Assembly (NCBI GenBank): GCA_010093605.1 | Contig: MU004195.1 | Location: forward strand, 374,708-438,707 | DNA length: 64,000 nucleotides | Source of the DNA: Lophium mytilinum | Taxonomy: Eukaryota > Ascomycota > Dothideomycetes > Mytilinidiales > Mytilinidiaceae | Direction of reading: 5' to 3' | Part shown: in pieces, positions 10,041-21,304 of the stretch | Layout: each line of letters starts with the position of its first letter | Numbering within the stretch: the stretch's first letter is position 1 | Translations under genes and position numbers: made by a program | Notes under the pieces: model-generated | Told to the model about the DNA's origin: nothing | Databases searched by the model: none | The model's input: the letters and a program-made list of their open reading frames with translations, nothing else

Positions 10041-13000
10041 GCCAGATCCATCTCTTTCCTTCTCTTCCGTTGGTAAGTACTTCGTGTCCGAGTACTATCG
10101 CTGCATGGGTCGGAGCTCAGGATTTCTTCCTTTCTTTGGAGTCTACTCTTTGGAGCCTACTGTTTATTTGGGGAACAGCGCCCCTAATTTTAGCCTCTTT
10201 CTTTTCTCAAGAGATAAGGCGAGGCAATGTAGCATATTCCCCGGGTCACGTGACCCTTTGATACCCGTTGGGCTCGATATTGGCATTTTGAAACTTCTTT
10301 GGGGAGGCATTCGTTCTTTGCTACTGATTCGCAGATCTGGGTCGACTGCGCGGTTCTATGAATACAGGTTAGTATTTTTCAACACCGAGGGGAATATGCT
10401 GACTAAGCGATAGGATGTTTTCCCACCACATCTATGCGTCAAATCGACTCATCTAATCCCACTGACAATGCCCTGATGATAGCATTGACCGACAGCTGAA
10501 CATTGACTTCGACATTCAAGCTTCGTGTGTTCCTTCGAGTTCACTGATCGTTGTCGGGGATGTTGCGTCTTAGATCCCGCTATTGTCTTCCCTGGCATCG
10601 TGACTTGGTGGCTTTCGTGATTGTTATACTCGAGGTATGTTGCACAAGATGCTGCACTGTTGTCCTTGACTCATCTTTCTAGGTCTTTTTCGCCCTTTGT
10701 ATTCCCCTCTCGTACCAGTCTGGCTCCGTCTCTTGTCCGCACTTATATCTTTTGAGTCCGCATTCCTCATTGAGATTTCGAACCTACGTCTCGACTAGGG
10801 CTCTTCAACATCGTTCTTTGCATTAGTATATCCGCATACTAGGTGAGACTAATCATTTCTTTTCTTCGTCTGAACTCGATCCTGACTCAAGTATTCTATG
10901 ACTCCCTTTCCTTTGCCATCTCTTCCGCGCTTCGATCCATCTCTCCTCCTGGACATTTATGTCTTTCGTTTAATCAGGGTCTAGAAAGTTTGGTCCGGTC
11001 TGACTATCAGATTGGCCCTGTTCTTTTCTTTGTAGACAGTCTTTTTTTCTGGAGTGTTTCTTTACGGATCATCCTTTTTCTGGTTCATATACCAGCAGTA
11101 TCATCCCGTCTCTCAAGCTCGTTATGCCGGATAGCGACTCATACTTCTATCCGAACCATCTTTCCTCGTCGTTCGAGCCCTATTTCTCGTCGAAATTAGA
11201 TCCCGTAAGATGAGTCCGTTTCGCACGATCATTTGCAGTCTCTATTTCCTTGGATGTCCTAAAAGTCTGACATCTTAGCCTGGCTAAGCTTGGAATTGAT
11301 ACATCCTTTCGAACCGTCTTGACCGTGAGCTCAAAACTTCTTGAGCAGCTTTCACACTCTTTTCTTACGAGTCTAATACGCAGATTTCGGGGTGCAATGC
11401 ATCTCTTGTCATTTTCTTTCTCCGATCGGGTGGTCGCCAATGGCCTTCCACCCTTAAAAACTTCAATCCATTTCAGTGGTTTCTTGAGGCGCCTTCCTCA
11501 GTTGGCTCTTTTTTCTCTCGTCGGATGGTCGCTGATGGCGTCTCGCCGAAGAAACTTTCAACATTTCTTGATCATTCGCGTCTTTACTAAGCTCTCATTC
11601 AAGTGTTGAGTCCGTATGCCCTGTGTAAAAGCTAACAGCCTTGTTCCGGGTTATTGTAAAATGTTCATCAGCTTAGTTCAAGGATCTCTCTAATCATGCT
11701 CATCTCTAATGTCTTCGAACCACCGCATCATCTTTATGGTCTTTCCCGGAGTATGCCCGGATTGTTGTTTCCAAATCTCCAAAAGGTTGTATCCTGTTTT
11801 CCGTGGTTGTCGAACAGCAGTTGCCGCCTTTCCGGCGGCGGTATACAGTGATCAACCTTCTCCCACTGGATAGGCGATCTAAAGTCGCGTGTCGTCGATG
11901 ATGTCCATGGGCTATTGCAGCGTGATGCGCAGGTCAGGGCAGAGGCAAAGTCTTCGAATTGTATCTCGAATTGGAGTCTCTGATAATCGTGTTTCGAGTC
12001 TGAGGGCCGTCGGTCGGTCTCGGGATTACGGACGCTTGTGCTTAAATTTATATGAGACGTCCTTGTACGTCGCTACGAAAGTTTATCAATGTCTAGAGAT
12101 ATGTCAGCTAGCCGCTAGGGGGAGAGAGAGGAAGATTGGCATCGCCCTAGATTGTACTGCGGTCAAGTTTCTTGCTGGATGTGTATACGTCCGGTCTTGT
12201 GGACGCGAATACCACAACGCCATCACCCTCTCCAGCCCATTAATCCATGCTATCGGCACTTTCCACGTCGCACTCGTAAGACCGCCTCCTCTTCTCCCGT
12301 CTGGTCGCAGCATTACCAGACCCCGAATCCTCGGTATACGCCAGCCGCGCTTTCTTGACCCAGTCTCCCCGTCCTTGTCTCCCATTAACTTCTTCGACCC
12401 CACTGCGACTTCCCCCCGCACCAGGGTCAGAACGTCAGCCACGCTGGTGGCGTTCTTTCGCTGTCGAAGCTGAGGTGACGGTACAGGAACGGAGGGGATC
12501 TTGTGACCCAGCGAGTCGTAGGGGTGGTCGGAGTGCTGTTGCATTGCGCGAGAAGCCGTGTGGGGTTACTGTTGTGTATATGGGCCGGGCGGAGATGCTG
12601 CCTTGCTGAGTCTTTGTCAGCCTTAGAGCTTTTTCCCGGTCTATTCTCCGAATTGTTAATTGCGTCGCCCTGTTCTGGGCGTTGGCTGTCCGCTCTTGGC
12701 GAGAGTATGTTGCTGCCAAGAACCTGATGGACATGACTTAATCTGGATCGCCTGGTCTCATACGGTCTCCGAGATTGGTTTTCCTATTTCTTGGAGCCGG
12801 TCTCCCATTGTGCATGGTCCGCCCGAGCATCTGATTTGTCGGTGTATCAGCAAGTGTTTCCAAGAGAGGATTACAGAAATACTCTCCCCACCTCGCCCTC
12901 CCCTAGACATCCCTCCCGTCCTGGCCTAGAAGATCGCTTAACAAGATCTGTCTTCATCGTCCGACGCGCCCTCTCCTTTTATGGCGACGCCGAGGTGAGG

Positions 13001-13300
13001 GTCATGCTGGCGGGCGTCGCAGGCAGCGTGGGCGTAGCTCCCAGGGTCGGATATATAACTTCGTATACTGAGGCCGTTGCCGCCGCTACGCCGCCGCAGG
13101 GCCGGCTCTGGTACGAAGTGCAAAGCGCGCTTTTAAAACGAGTCGCGCGGTGCTAGTCAGGCTGGCGGCTTGTACGGAGAACAACTCGTGGCGGCGCGGC
13201 GTTAGTACTTGTTTGTGGGGTAGGCGAGGAGGAGGTATAGTAGGAGTGTGATAATTGTGCGGATGACTTGGTGGTGCATGGTTTTTGCTGGCAAGAGTTT
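10041..13300. other. 3.2-kb region without recognisable genes
   Basis: Rich in pyrimidines on the plus strand with many branch-point-like CTGAC/CTAAC words and donor-like GT words, so a spliced non-coding or very long 3' transcript is possible but unproven. A short internal duplication is seen: GGTGGTCGCCAATGGC near 11428 and GATGGTCGCTGATGGC near 11525. Minus-strand frames at 12104-12544 (146 codons) and a 25-codon frame at 13202-13279 encoding one hydrophobic helix lack other support. Confidence 0.45.
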
Positions 13301-13439
13301 GATGGGGTGAGTATTTGGAGTTAGCATGTAGTTTCCTTGGCTGCTGTTGGGGGGAGTTGAAGGTGTTCGAAGGAGGGGAGGTTAGACGCACGGGATTGTT
13401 GGGTCTGGTATGCGGCGAGCAAGTTGGAGAAGAGGCGGA

Positions 13440-13750
13440 TGACGGGCCGGTCGAGATGGCAATTTTTGAAGCTTTCGGGGAGTTTGTCTGGCGACGAAAG
13501 AGATCTGGAAGTTTGCGCACCGGTCGAAGTTCGACCTACAGAATTTCTGGATCTGGAATCCGCAAAAAGAGCTTGGAGAAGTCGTGAGCGAGAGCTGTTA
13601 AGATGTCAGTGTTTGAAGCCGTCGCGGAATTTGTCTGGCCGGCACAGTGATGCAGGCGAAGGTGAGCTCACAGCTTGATGGATCTGACGTCCGCAAAAGA
13701 ACCCGGAGAAGTGTCGGGTGATGGGCTGGCAAGATGCCCATGTTGGTTGC
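13440..13750. repeat. Two-copy diverged tandem repeat, period about 130-150 bp
   Basis: The block GGATCTGGAATCCGCAAAAA near 13550 recurs as GGATCTGACGTCCGCAAAAG near 13681. GAAGCTTTCGGGGAGTTTGT near 13467 recurs as GAAGCCGTCGCGGAATTTGT near 13614. The two pairs are 131 and about 147 bp apart, so copies have both substitutions and length change. No coding frame spans the array convincingly. Confidence 0.5.
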
Positions 13751-14279
13751 AGCTGTGGAAGTTGTTGCAGCTCGCGATGGTCGGAGGGCGGTTGGTTGTG
13801 CGCGCGTTCGACGCGGTCGGCGACGACGAGCTCGAATTATGCGGGCCTCTCGACAAAGGCATAGTATGGGTTCCTGGAGCGTCTGGCAATGATGAGTTCA
13901 GAGGCTGCGGATAGTCGTCTGGCCCGTCTGCCCAGCAAAAGTATTCCAGTCGTCGTCCCCTTGAGACGAGCGCGCAGTGGGCACCCCCGCGGGCGTCGAC
14001 GGGCCCTGGCGGCAGTGGGAATCGCCCCGCAGCCATCCCAAGCTGCCGCGCAGGGCCCGCGGGTGTGCATGAGGCCGGGATAAGTAGCTCACCGTCCAAA
14101 TGCGGCAACTGCATGGTGTTGAGCCCGCTGAGGACGCGGCGGCAGCCCAGGCGTCCTCCGTCGACAGCGCCAGGCGGTTTAGCATTCGCCGTCTATGAAT
14201 ACTTAGGTCGGAGTTGCAGGAGACCTAAGGCTCGCTGCTACGGCTGGGGAGGTTGATGGGGGTTATCCCTGTTATCCAA

Positions 14280-15080
14280 GATTCTGTAAAGGGAGGCCAG
14301 CGTCCTCGGAAGCCAGAAGATCCACGCATACGGCTGGCATGCGTCTTGTAGGCCCTATGTCTGGCGGTCTGCAGTGTGGAGGTGCAGGAGTTCTTTATCC
14401 AGTCCTGCTGCCCCTGAGACTAGAGATGCGGCCAACCCCGTCCACGCTGCGGCCAGCTGTAGGCACAGCGACTTAGGAAGAGCATTGTCACTGTAGGAGG
14501 GCCACCATGGTGTATGTCTCCATATAATAGGGGCGCCATACTTTCATGGACCAGGCGCACAGCTGCGGCAAGAAGGCTGACTGGGGAGCCTGCCGCCGTG
14601 AGACTGCAGACGACGCGGGCTTGTTCAACACAGGGGCGGGCTGTCATGGTCGCGCCCGTGATGATGATGCTATAAGAGGTCTACAAGACGCTATATGAAC
14701 CCTTGGGGGAATAGGGACAGGCCGCCGCCGCCGCCGCCTGCTGCAAGTATCCATGCCCGTGGTCACAGCGCCATAGATACGGGCCCGTTGGGCAGAAGCC
14801 AGACCGTAGTAGAGCGTGCCCGAGAAAGATCCTATAGAAGGCCCGTATGAAGCTGTAGAGGTCTGGACGTGGGCGGATGAAGACGCGCTGTTGTCCGCAG
14901 CCAGCGTCCACACCCACGGCCACAGCGCCATAGATGCCACCTTGTTGGGCAGAGGGCGAGCTGTGCTAATGGGTCCCGAAGCATGAGGCCATGATAAGTG
15001 CCCGGGTGAAGCTATAGAGGCCAGGGCGAGGGATGATGAAGACATGCTGTCGCCATAGCCAGCGGCCATCGCTGTCCAGG
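14280..15080. repeat. GC-rich diverged tandem array, period about 157 bp
   Basis: Aligned unit starts are near 14437, 14590, 14747 and 14907. The last two units are the most alike: both have CACAGCGCCATAGAT, GTTGGGCAGA, GTGAAGCTRTAGAGG and GATGAAGAC blocks in the same order. Older units keep only scattered words. A (GCC)6 run lies at about 14723. On the minus strand the frame 15138-14644 stays open through the array, so two units are also repeated at protein level (about 53 residues), but there is no other evidence of coding. Confidence 0.6.
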
Positions 15081-16849
15081 GCGAGCTGTCCAGATGCTCC
15101 AAGCTGGCCGCAATGGTACTGAAGTCACGTAAAGGCAAAAGAAAGAGACCCTGTAAGAGAGGACTGCATTGGCTTGAAGTGTAGCACCTATGAAGTCTCG
15201 GTACGACACGTTACGCCCAAGTCTGTCTCCATCATGGCCGCCAACGTCAACACCAAGGTCTACAAGCATAAGACAGCTTTTTTCCTATCTGAAGCACGTC
15301 CTGCTAGAGCTGGGAGGGCAAAGATACATAACGGCGTGCCGCTCGCGCTGCTGCTCCACCAAACGGACAGCCGTCCTCCTCTGTCGCGCCTGTCTCACAA
15401 CAACATCACCAACTTCAAACAGTACATCACCAGAGGCATTCACAGCAAGGCAAAGGATGATTTCTTCTTCGAAGCCCCAGACAAGCTGAGAAGTTCAATG
15501 AAAAAAGAGTTCGCGTCGGCCCGAGGCAGTGCAATACGAGCGACACTGTGTACCCTGACATAGGCAAGCCCAGCGGCCAGGGGACGGTTTCCAAAGACTG
15601 AGGTATAAGCTGGACTTCCGAAGAAGCCTGCCAAGCCGTTAGGCAAGGCAAACGGAGGTCAAAGGACCAACCGCGAAGAAGCACGACGCAGGCGAAGGCA
15701 ACTGGCGAAGAGGGTACTAGGACACGTCAGCGATGAAGAAAGAAGGAAGGAGGAGCGGTTGACGAGCCTTTATAGTGGGCAGGAGGAATTCGCTTGCCGG
15801 CTGGATCAACGATCGTCCGGCTGTGGCCCGGGCGGGCAGGCAGGACAGGGGTGATGGAGCGGGATCACTGAACAACAACGCTGCACTCCGACGCCTGGCG
15901 AGGATGGGGTCACTTGGGATCGAGGCTGTAGGGATGCCAGATCTACGTGCAACATGGGCTATTCACCCATTTTTGCCGTCCTTTTCCCATATCAAAAGGG
16001 GCCGACCGTCGTCCAGACTACAGAGCTTCCACTACGGTCAACCCAAGTCACCATGGAATGTCATGGAAACTGGCGGAACTCCAAGCAGGCACCTGGAAAG
16101 TCGCAAGAGCGCGCACTTCACCCTGTGCGCTAATTCACGTGCACGCTAGCACTAGCCTGGAGTAGCCCCAATTTTCGACTATAAGAACTTCTCCTGCCCC
16201 CCGACCTTCTGCTCTTCTACATCAATCTCCTCCTCAGTGCGGCTTTCTACCTTCTTTCCCCATCTCAGCCCTATTTTTCATCTCCCCCATCAGTTTCCTA
16301 TCCCCTCCAGGGGGAGTCCTTTCATCTCCCCCTGTTTCCTACGCCCTTGTCCTTCTTTCTCTCTTTTTTCATCTCCCCCATCAGTTTCCTATCCCCACCC
16401 GCCAGTTGCCTGCCCATCGCCGTCGCCAGTCCGCCAGTCGCCATGCCTACTACTTACTTTTTCGCGTCCATTTGGGAATCGTTAACATCTTTCAGAAGCT
16501 TGCTCAAAGACTTGGCCTCACCCCCAAGCAACACAGGCAGAGTGGTCTGCATACCTGTTAAGGTGTTTGGTTAACACCCCCTCGGCTTTCATGCTGTCGG
16601 ATCGGATGTTTTTCATTCATTTACTCGCCTTGTGCGGGGACTGGAAGAAGAACTTGAGTTGACTTGGCTTGCTTGCCTCTTCTGCTGGTGCCTTGCTCCT
16701 TGTCACGCTTTGTACTCTGCGAGGCGCTGCCATATCGTTGTTGTTGGTGGGTCGTGATAGTTGTTCGCGTCGAGTTTGTGGTGTTGAGTGCGACAGACGC
16801 GTTTTGCGCACACAGCGTTGTAGGGCCGTCACGCATGTATGTAGCTATC
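15081..16849. other. Intergenic region without a supported gene
   Basis: Only short unsupported frames are present. A pyrimidine-rich tract occupies roughly 16170-16450, and a CT-rich duplication is listed separately. No family resemblance is seen on either strand. Confidence 0.45.
16274..16396 (+). repeat. Exact 32-bp direct repeat in a pyrimidine tract
   Basis: The 32 bases at 16274-16305 recur identically at 16365-16396, 91 bp downstream (core TCTCCCCCATCAGTTTCCTA). A partial third copy lies near 16322-16341. Exact identity in a region where other repeats are heavily diverged indicates a recent duplication or slippage event. Confidence 0.85.
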
Positions 16850-17700
16850 TGGCAATGATGCTGAAGATCCTGTACTACTCTCTGATGCTTTGTTGAGGCG
16901 TTTCACCACCGGCGCCGTGGTGTTGTGGCCCATGAAGCTTTTCGACTCGGGAGACGGAGCAGACAGGCTGAGATGGCCAAACCCGCCCGCCTCGCGCGTC
17001 CGTCACTGCCCAATTGACCTTGCGGGCAAGCCGTTCTCCTTGAGCTACTCGTGCGCTACATTTCAAGAGGCAATAAGGCATCTCCTGGCGCGTTGTGGCG
17101 CCGTGGACGTGGACTGATGTTGCGTAGTGTGAGGTCCCATCTCGCCCACAAATCGTCAAAATTGGCGGCCGTCACTGCATGAGCACTCTCGTGAGCGTGC
17201 AGGTACTCAACACCAGAGATCGCGGTCTAAAACACTACGGTGATGTGCGCGCTGCCGTGCGCTGCGCCGGCGTGGACGATGCCCGTCGCTGCGCACTTCT
17301 CCCTCCTGTCCTGGCCGCCTAAGGCAACAATGGTGGCCGTCACTGTGCGAGAACTCTTGTAGGCACGTAGGACTTCACGGAGAAGCATTGAAGATCCCGA
17401 TATTACCATGAAGTGTGCCCTATCTTGGGCGGACGAGTCGAGGGCGTGGACTACCGCTGAGTTTTTCGCCCGCGAGACCTGTTGGGCGGGCAAGTTGTGG
17501 CTTCATGGCGCGTAACTTTGCGCAGGCCTTCAGCTACCCACGGAAAAGCAGGATATATCATCAAATCATCAAGGAGTGCGTGCCGCTGGGCATGATGGGG
17601 CCGTGGACGCTGGCGCTGCTCGTCTTTCCGACCTCTAGCCGCGGGATCACGCTGAAAACCTAAGTAACTCGCAGCCGCCACTGCGAAATCTTCAGACCAA
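16850..17700. repeat. GC-rich diverged tandem array, period about 170 bp
   Basis: Two landmarks repeat in step. A GCGCCGTGGACG-like block lies near 16916, 17098, 17265, 17440 and 17600. A GGCCGTCACTG-like block lies near 16993, 17163, 17332, 17500 (weak) and 17672. Spacing is 160-182 bp and about 170 bp, giving about five units. Substitution between units is heavy. No continuous frame is conserved. Confidence 0.6.
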
Positions 17701-19228
17701 GGCCGAAGAGCTTCACCAGTCATCACCGCGCGCTAAAAGACCGTTAAGAAAGGTACCTCCTCGTTCATCGCGGCATCGTGAGCATTTCCACCTATTGCCC
17801 CGTCACGCTGCCAACCCGCCTAATACCGCCACAGCCTCAACGCCAGGACGACAATCTCACGAAATCGCAATGCATCTCAAACATCTTGTAGAATGTCTTC
17901 GCGAAGCCCTTCTACAAGCCGGCCGCAAGCCTCTCCGAATCCCCATATCGACACACAACGCCTCCGGCATCGTCTATCGGATCTCGTCCCGAAGTCAACG
18001 ACAACAACCTCGCAATATCACAAAGCACTTCATGCGCGTCCCTCGTTGCCTCCTCGAAGCCCTCCTTCGACGCCCCAGCGGTTTCTTTTGGAGCTCCCTT
18101 TCCAGCGGCCAGTACCGCCCACGATGTCAATCAGATCACTTCGAGTCAAACAGAAACCTCACGAACTCACAGATATCCTCGCGCGTCTCGTCCCTAACCT
18201 CCCCGAAACCCTCGCCCAGCCAATCGACACCAGCCTCCTCCTTCCAGGGTGCCAAACCGCCCGCATGGTCCGCCGGCTCGCCCAAATTTGATATCAACAA
18301 GTTCACCAGCTGACAGCAAGTCAGAAAACCTCGTCCGTATCCTTATGAGCTCGACGCCGCCGGGGCGATACGACGGACGAGGTAGGCAAATTTGGGCACT
18401 AGGTACCTCGTCCGTCATATCGCCCCAGCGGCGTCGAGCTAATATCGCCCTGCGTCCTCCTGCGCTCTGTACCCCGGGCGATCCAGTCTACAGAAGTAAC
18501 AACAGCCTACCCGACCATTCTTTCCAACATACCAGACTAGATGCCGACTTGGAACTCGCAACACACTGCCTTCTACTACCCTCTTGCTGCCGCGCCGACT
18601 CGATGGGGTAGTGGGACTAGGCGTAAATGGCAGGGTCCAGGGGGCTGTGAACTCCCGAGTCGGTGTTCTTAGATCTGGGGTAGTTATACCTGGGCGCTGC
18701 ATCAGCCCACCCGGGAGGCTGACGGCTAAACTTCCTGAAAGAGGAGGGGAGAGTATGGTTGGAGTGACGCGTGAGGGGTTGCGTGAGTCCGAGAGGAAGA
18801 GAAGGGGGAAGACGGTGCGTGGATGCCGTATTGGTGTGTTACATCGGCAGGGCGAGGTCGAAAATTGTGAGCAGATTAGGACAGCGGCGGGGCGGGGTGG
18901 AGTACATGGAGCTTTAGAGGTATGCGTGGGACAAATGAGAGTGAGCGGACAAGCGAGCGAATTATCAGAAGTTATTCTAGAAGCCATCAAAAGGAAGCCG
19001 CCGACCAACGTGGTTAGAATACCGTCCGGATGATTACCGGCCTTGAGAGTGGAACAGAATGACCGGGCCATGACAGGGACCGGATGAGATTGGCCCGGCA
19101 TACATGCGAATTGATTGGATACATTGAGAGATCCCTAGCCTAAGGTCTTAGAAAGAGTATTTATCTTTCCGCTTTAGGCCAAGCGAGAGAGGGCTGGAGC
19201 GGTTTAGGATTGACACCAAGAATAACGT
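17701..19228. other. Gene-poor stretch around a palindrome
   Basis: Frames of 130-220 codons exist on both strands but overlap one another, lack family resemblance and run through the palindrome at 18348-18440. I see no supported gene. Confidence 0.4.
18348..18440. repeat. Palindrome with 37-bp arms and a 19-bp loop
   Basis: Arm 1 at 18348-18384 begins AGCTCGACGCCG and ends GACGGACGAGGTA. Arm 2 at 18404-18440 is its reverse complement at 35 of 37 positions. Both mismatches are CpG in arm 1 against TpG in arm 2 read in the same sense. A short additional CTCGTCCGTAT lies just upstream near 18330. The structure would form a stable hairpin in RNA or single-stranded DNA. It is not at a gene end that I can identify. 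Confidence 0.9.
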
Positions 19229-19560
19229 ATGTACCACGAGTGGATCAAGATACGCTTTTTAAGAAGCATGTTGAATGATAACTTTAAGCTAGCCACCTTC
19301 AATACCGATAACCTTTCGCAGTATGCAACTCTCTCTCATACCTTGACCAACGGCAAAATCACACATGATGCGTCAATGGCCCGGACCGATAAGAACAAGG
19401 TCTCCACGACAAGATCTGCGTCTGTAAAGAAAGAGATAATGTAGACAGTCTACAAAACCTTTGGGTAGATACCTGTTGCATCGACAAATCTATCAACCGA
19501 GAGCTGGAAAGGGTTCTTGATTCATCTATTGGAAGTCTACTCTCCACGAAAAGAACCGGG
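19229..19560 (+). pseudogene. Relic of a HET-domain (heterokaryon incompatibility-type) gene
   Basis: The translated remains match the start of a HET domain: KLATFNTDNLSQYATLSHT, NGKITHD and, further on in another frame, LQNLWVDTCCIDKSINRELE. These correspond to the family's conserved LSHTW and WVDTCCIDK blocks. The reading frame is not continuous and nothing of the later domain is visible. I call it a decayed fragment of a family that is large in filamentous ascomycetes. Confidence 0.7.
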
Positions 19561-19833
19561 GAGGAACATATCTCTTATTCCCGACGCGTCGCAAGTAAAA
19601 CACTAAGTTTGTAGTTATCTTAAGCTAGTTTTAGTAGATACGCTAATCTTTCGCCGTGCTTAAAGCCGCCGATAAAGCCGTAGACGAACGGAAACAGAGT
19701 TCATTAGCGCAGGCCCTGCCCCTTTCTACTTTTAAGAACGTCGCCGACGACCAAAGAAAAGCAGCTTGTGCGATCTCGTTTCGTCCGACTTCTTTCAAGT
19801 CATATAAAAACATTCTTGAAGCTGTCTTCTCCA

Positions 19834-20978
19834 ATGGCAACCTCAAATCACCTCACCAAGATTGCTATTGTTGGCGTACGTGGTGACATCAGTTTCTCTA
19901 CTTCTTCGCGTGCAGATCTTGTACCAATAAACTTAGGCTGGAGGTAACAGCGGAAGATTCATAACTGAAGCTCTGCTCAAGACCGGCAAGCACACTATCA
20001 CGGCACTCACGCGGACCGACAGCCAGAGTAAATTGCCAGAAGGCGTATTCCCCTAGGTGGTCGATTACAACTAACCGGAAACGCTCGATGAGGCACTCAG
20101 AGGCCAAGATGCGCTAATCATCACTCTCAGTGGATTCGCTCCAAAAGTGGTGCAAACGCAGCTCATCAACGCCGCCGGTGAGGCAGGTGTGGGATGGATC
20201 CTACCCAATGAATGGGCCCCAGATACCGCGAACGAGGTCTTGGTCCAAGACGTGTTTGTTTTCCAGCCGAAGCGTGAGCAATCACCTTGTATGCAGCATA
20301 TGAGGCATTGACTGACCACAGACTGTACTTGCAGCGGGATACCGCAAGGACATCGAAGATCTGGGCAAGAGTTCTTACATTGCAGTATCTACCGGCTTTT
20401 GGTATGAGTAGAGTCTGTCTATGCCTGCGGCCTTTGGCATCGACTTTGCCAATCACACCGCCACTCTCTTCGATGAGGGCGAGACCAAGATATCCGTCTC
20501 AACGTGGCCACAGGTACGCTTACAGTCGTCAGCCCATTTCTGATAGGCGACTTACTCTTGCTAGATTGGCTGTGCTGTCGCCGCTCTTCTCAGCTTACCT
20601 ATCAACTCAGAAGGCTCAAATAAAGAAGACTGCCTTGAAAACTTCAGGAACAAATTAGTCTATGTTAACTCTTTCACCGTCAGTCAAAGAGACATGCTGG
20701 AATCCGCTCTTCGCGTGACTGGGACCAAGGAAGAAGACTGGACCGTCACAAAGGAGCCGGCGCAAGAACGGTATTCCACTGGTATCGAGCAGATCGAGGA
20801 AGGTCAGCGCATTGGTTATGCCAAGATGATGTATACTCGAGTTTTCTATCCTGACGGCTGCGGTGACACCGAGCACAACAGGGGCACGCTCAATAGCTTG
20901 CTTGGCCTACCAAAGGAGGATATTGATGAAGCGACCAATCGTGCCATCGAGCGCTCGAAGGGTTCCACTTGGGTGTAG
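19834..20978 (+). pseudogene. NmrA-like / isoflavone-reductase-like NAD(P)-binding protein, decayed
   Basis: The frame opens with MATSNHLTKIAIVG, continues after an intron (19876-19936) as AGGNSGRFITEALLKTGKHT, a complete GxxGxxG Rossmann motif, then LDEALRGQDALIITLSGFAP, NEWAPDTANE, SSYIAVSTGFWYE, SMPAAFGIDFANHTATLFDE and, in the last exon, NKLVYVNSFTVSQRDMLESA to the stop at 20978. In-frame stops occur at 20054-20056 (TAG), 20072-20074 (TAA) and 20409-20411 (TAG). The last replaces the W expected in the WYEWS motif, a G-to-A change. The splicing order otherwise resembles intact NmrA-like genes. It lost function as an oxidoreductase or redox sensor, but similarity is still high, so decay is recent. 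Confidence 0.85.
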
Positions 20979-21304
20979 AAAAAATGTTTCTTTGTCGGGC
21001 ACGGAGGACACTCTTGAATAGGTACGATTACCAGTAAAGTGAGCGACGCAAGTAAATACACTTAGAACATACAGTATGTGCTGACTGAACAAATCGAGGT
21101 GCAAACCCAAGAACCGATTCCGCTGGCGACTGTAGTACCAGATATTGTGTCAAGCTGCTCAGGTTGTAGCACCGTCTCCCGCAGCCCCGGTTTGGCGTGG
21201 TAGTATAATCCTTCCCAGAAGATTATGATCCGCTACTATCCACAAGACTCTCATTAACCTTTCCGTTAATCTAGCTATCTCCTTGAGTGCACCTCGGTTC
21301 TCAT
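20979..21304. other. Spacer between two converging broken genes
   Basis: 326 bp holding the 3' ends of the NmrA-like relic and the SET-MYND gene. No feature recognised. Confidence 0.5.

Noticed and set aside
12104-12544. 146-codon minus-strand frame
   Set aside because: No family resemblance, no plausible partner exon and no clear codon bias. It overlaps frames on the other strand of similar length.
13055-13067. ATAACTTCGTATA, identical to one arm of loxP
   Set aside because: No inverted second arm follows at the proper spacing, so it is a chance match, not a recombination site.
13202-13279. 25-codon frame with a single hydrophobic helix and good start context
   Set aside because: Too short to support without expression or conservation; such frames arise by chance in several kb of spacer.
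18439-19101. 220-codon minus-strand frame
   Set aside because: It overlaps a 149-codon plus-strand frame, runs into the palindrome and resembles no protein. Probably chance in GC-rich DNA.
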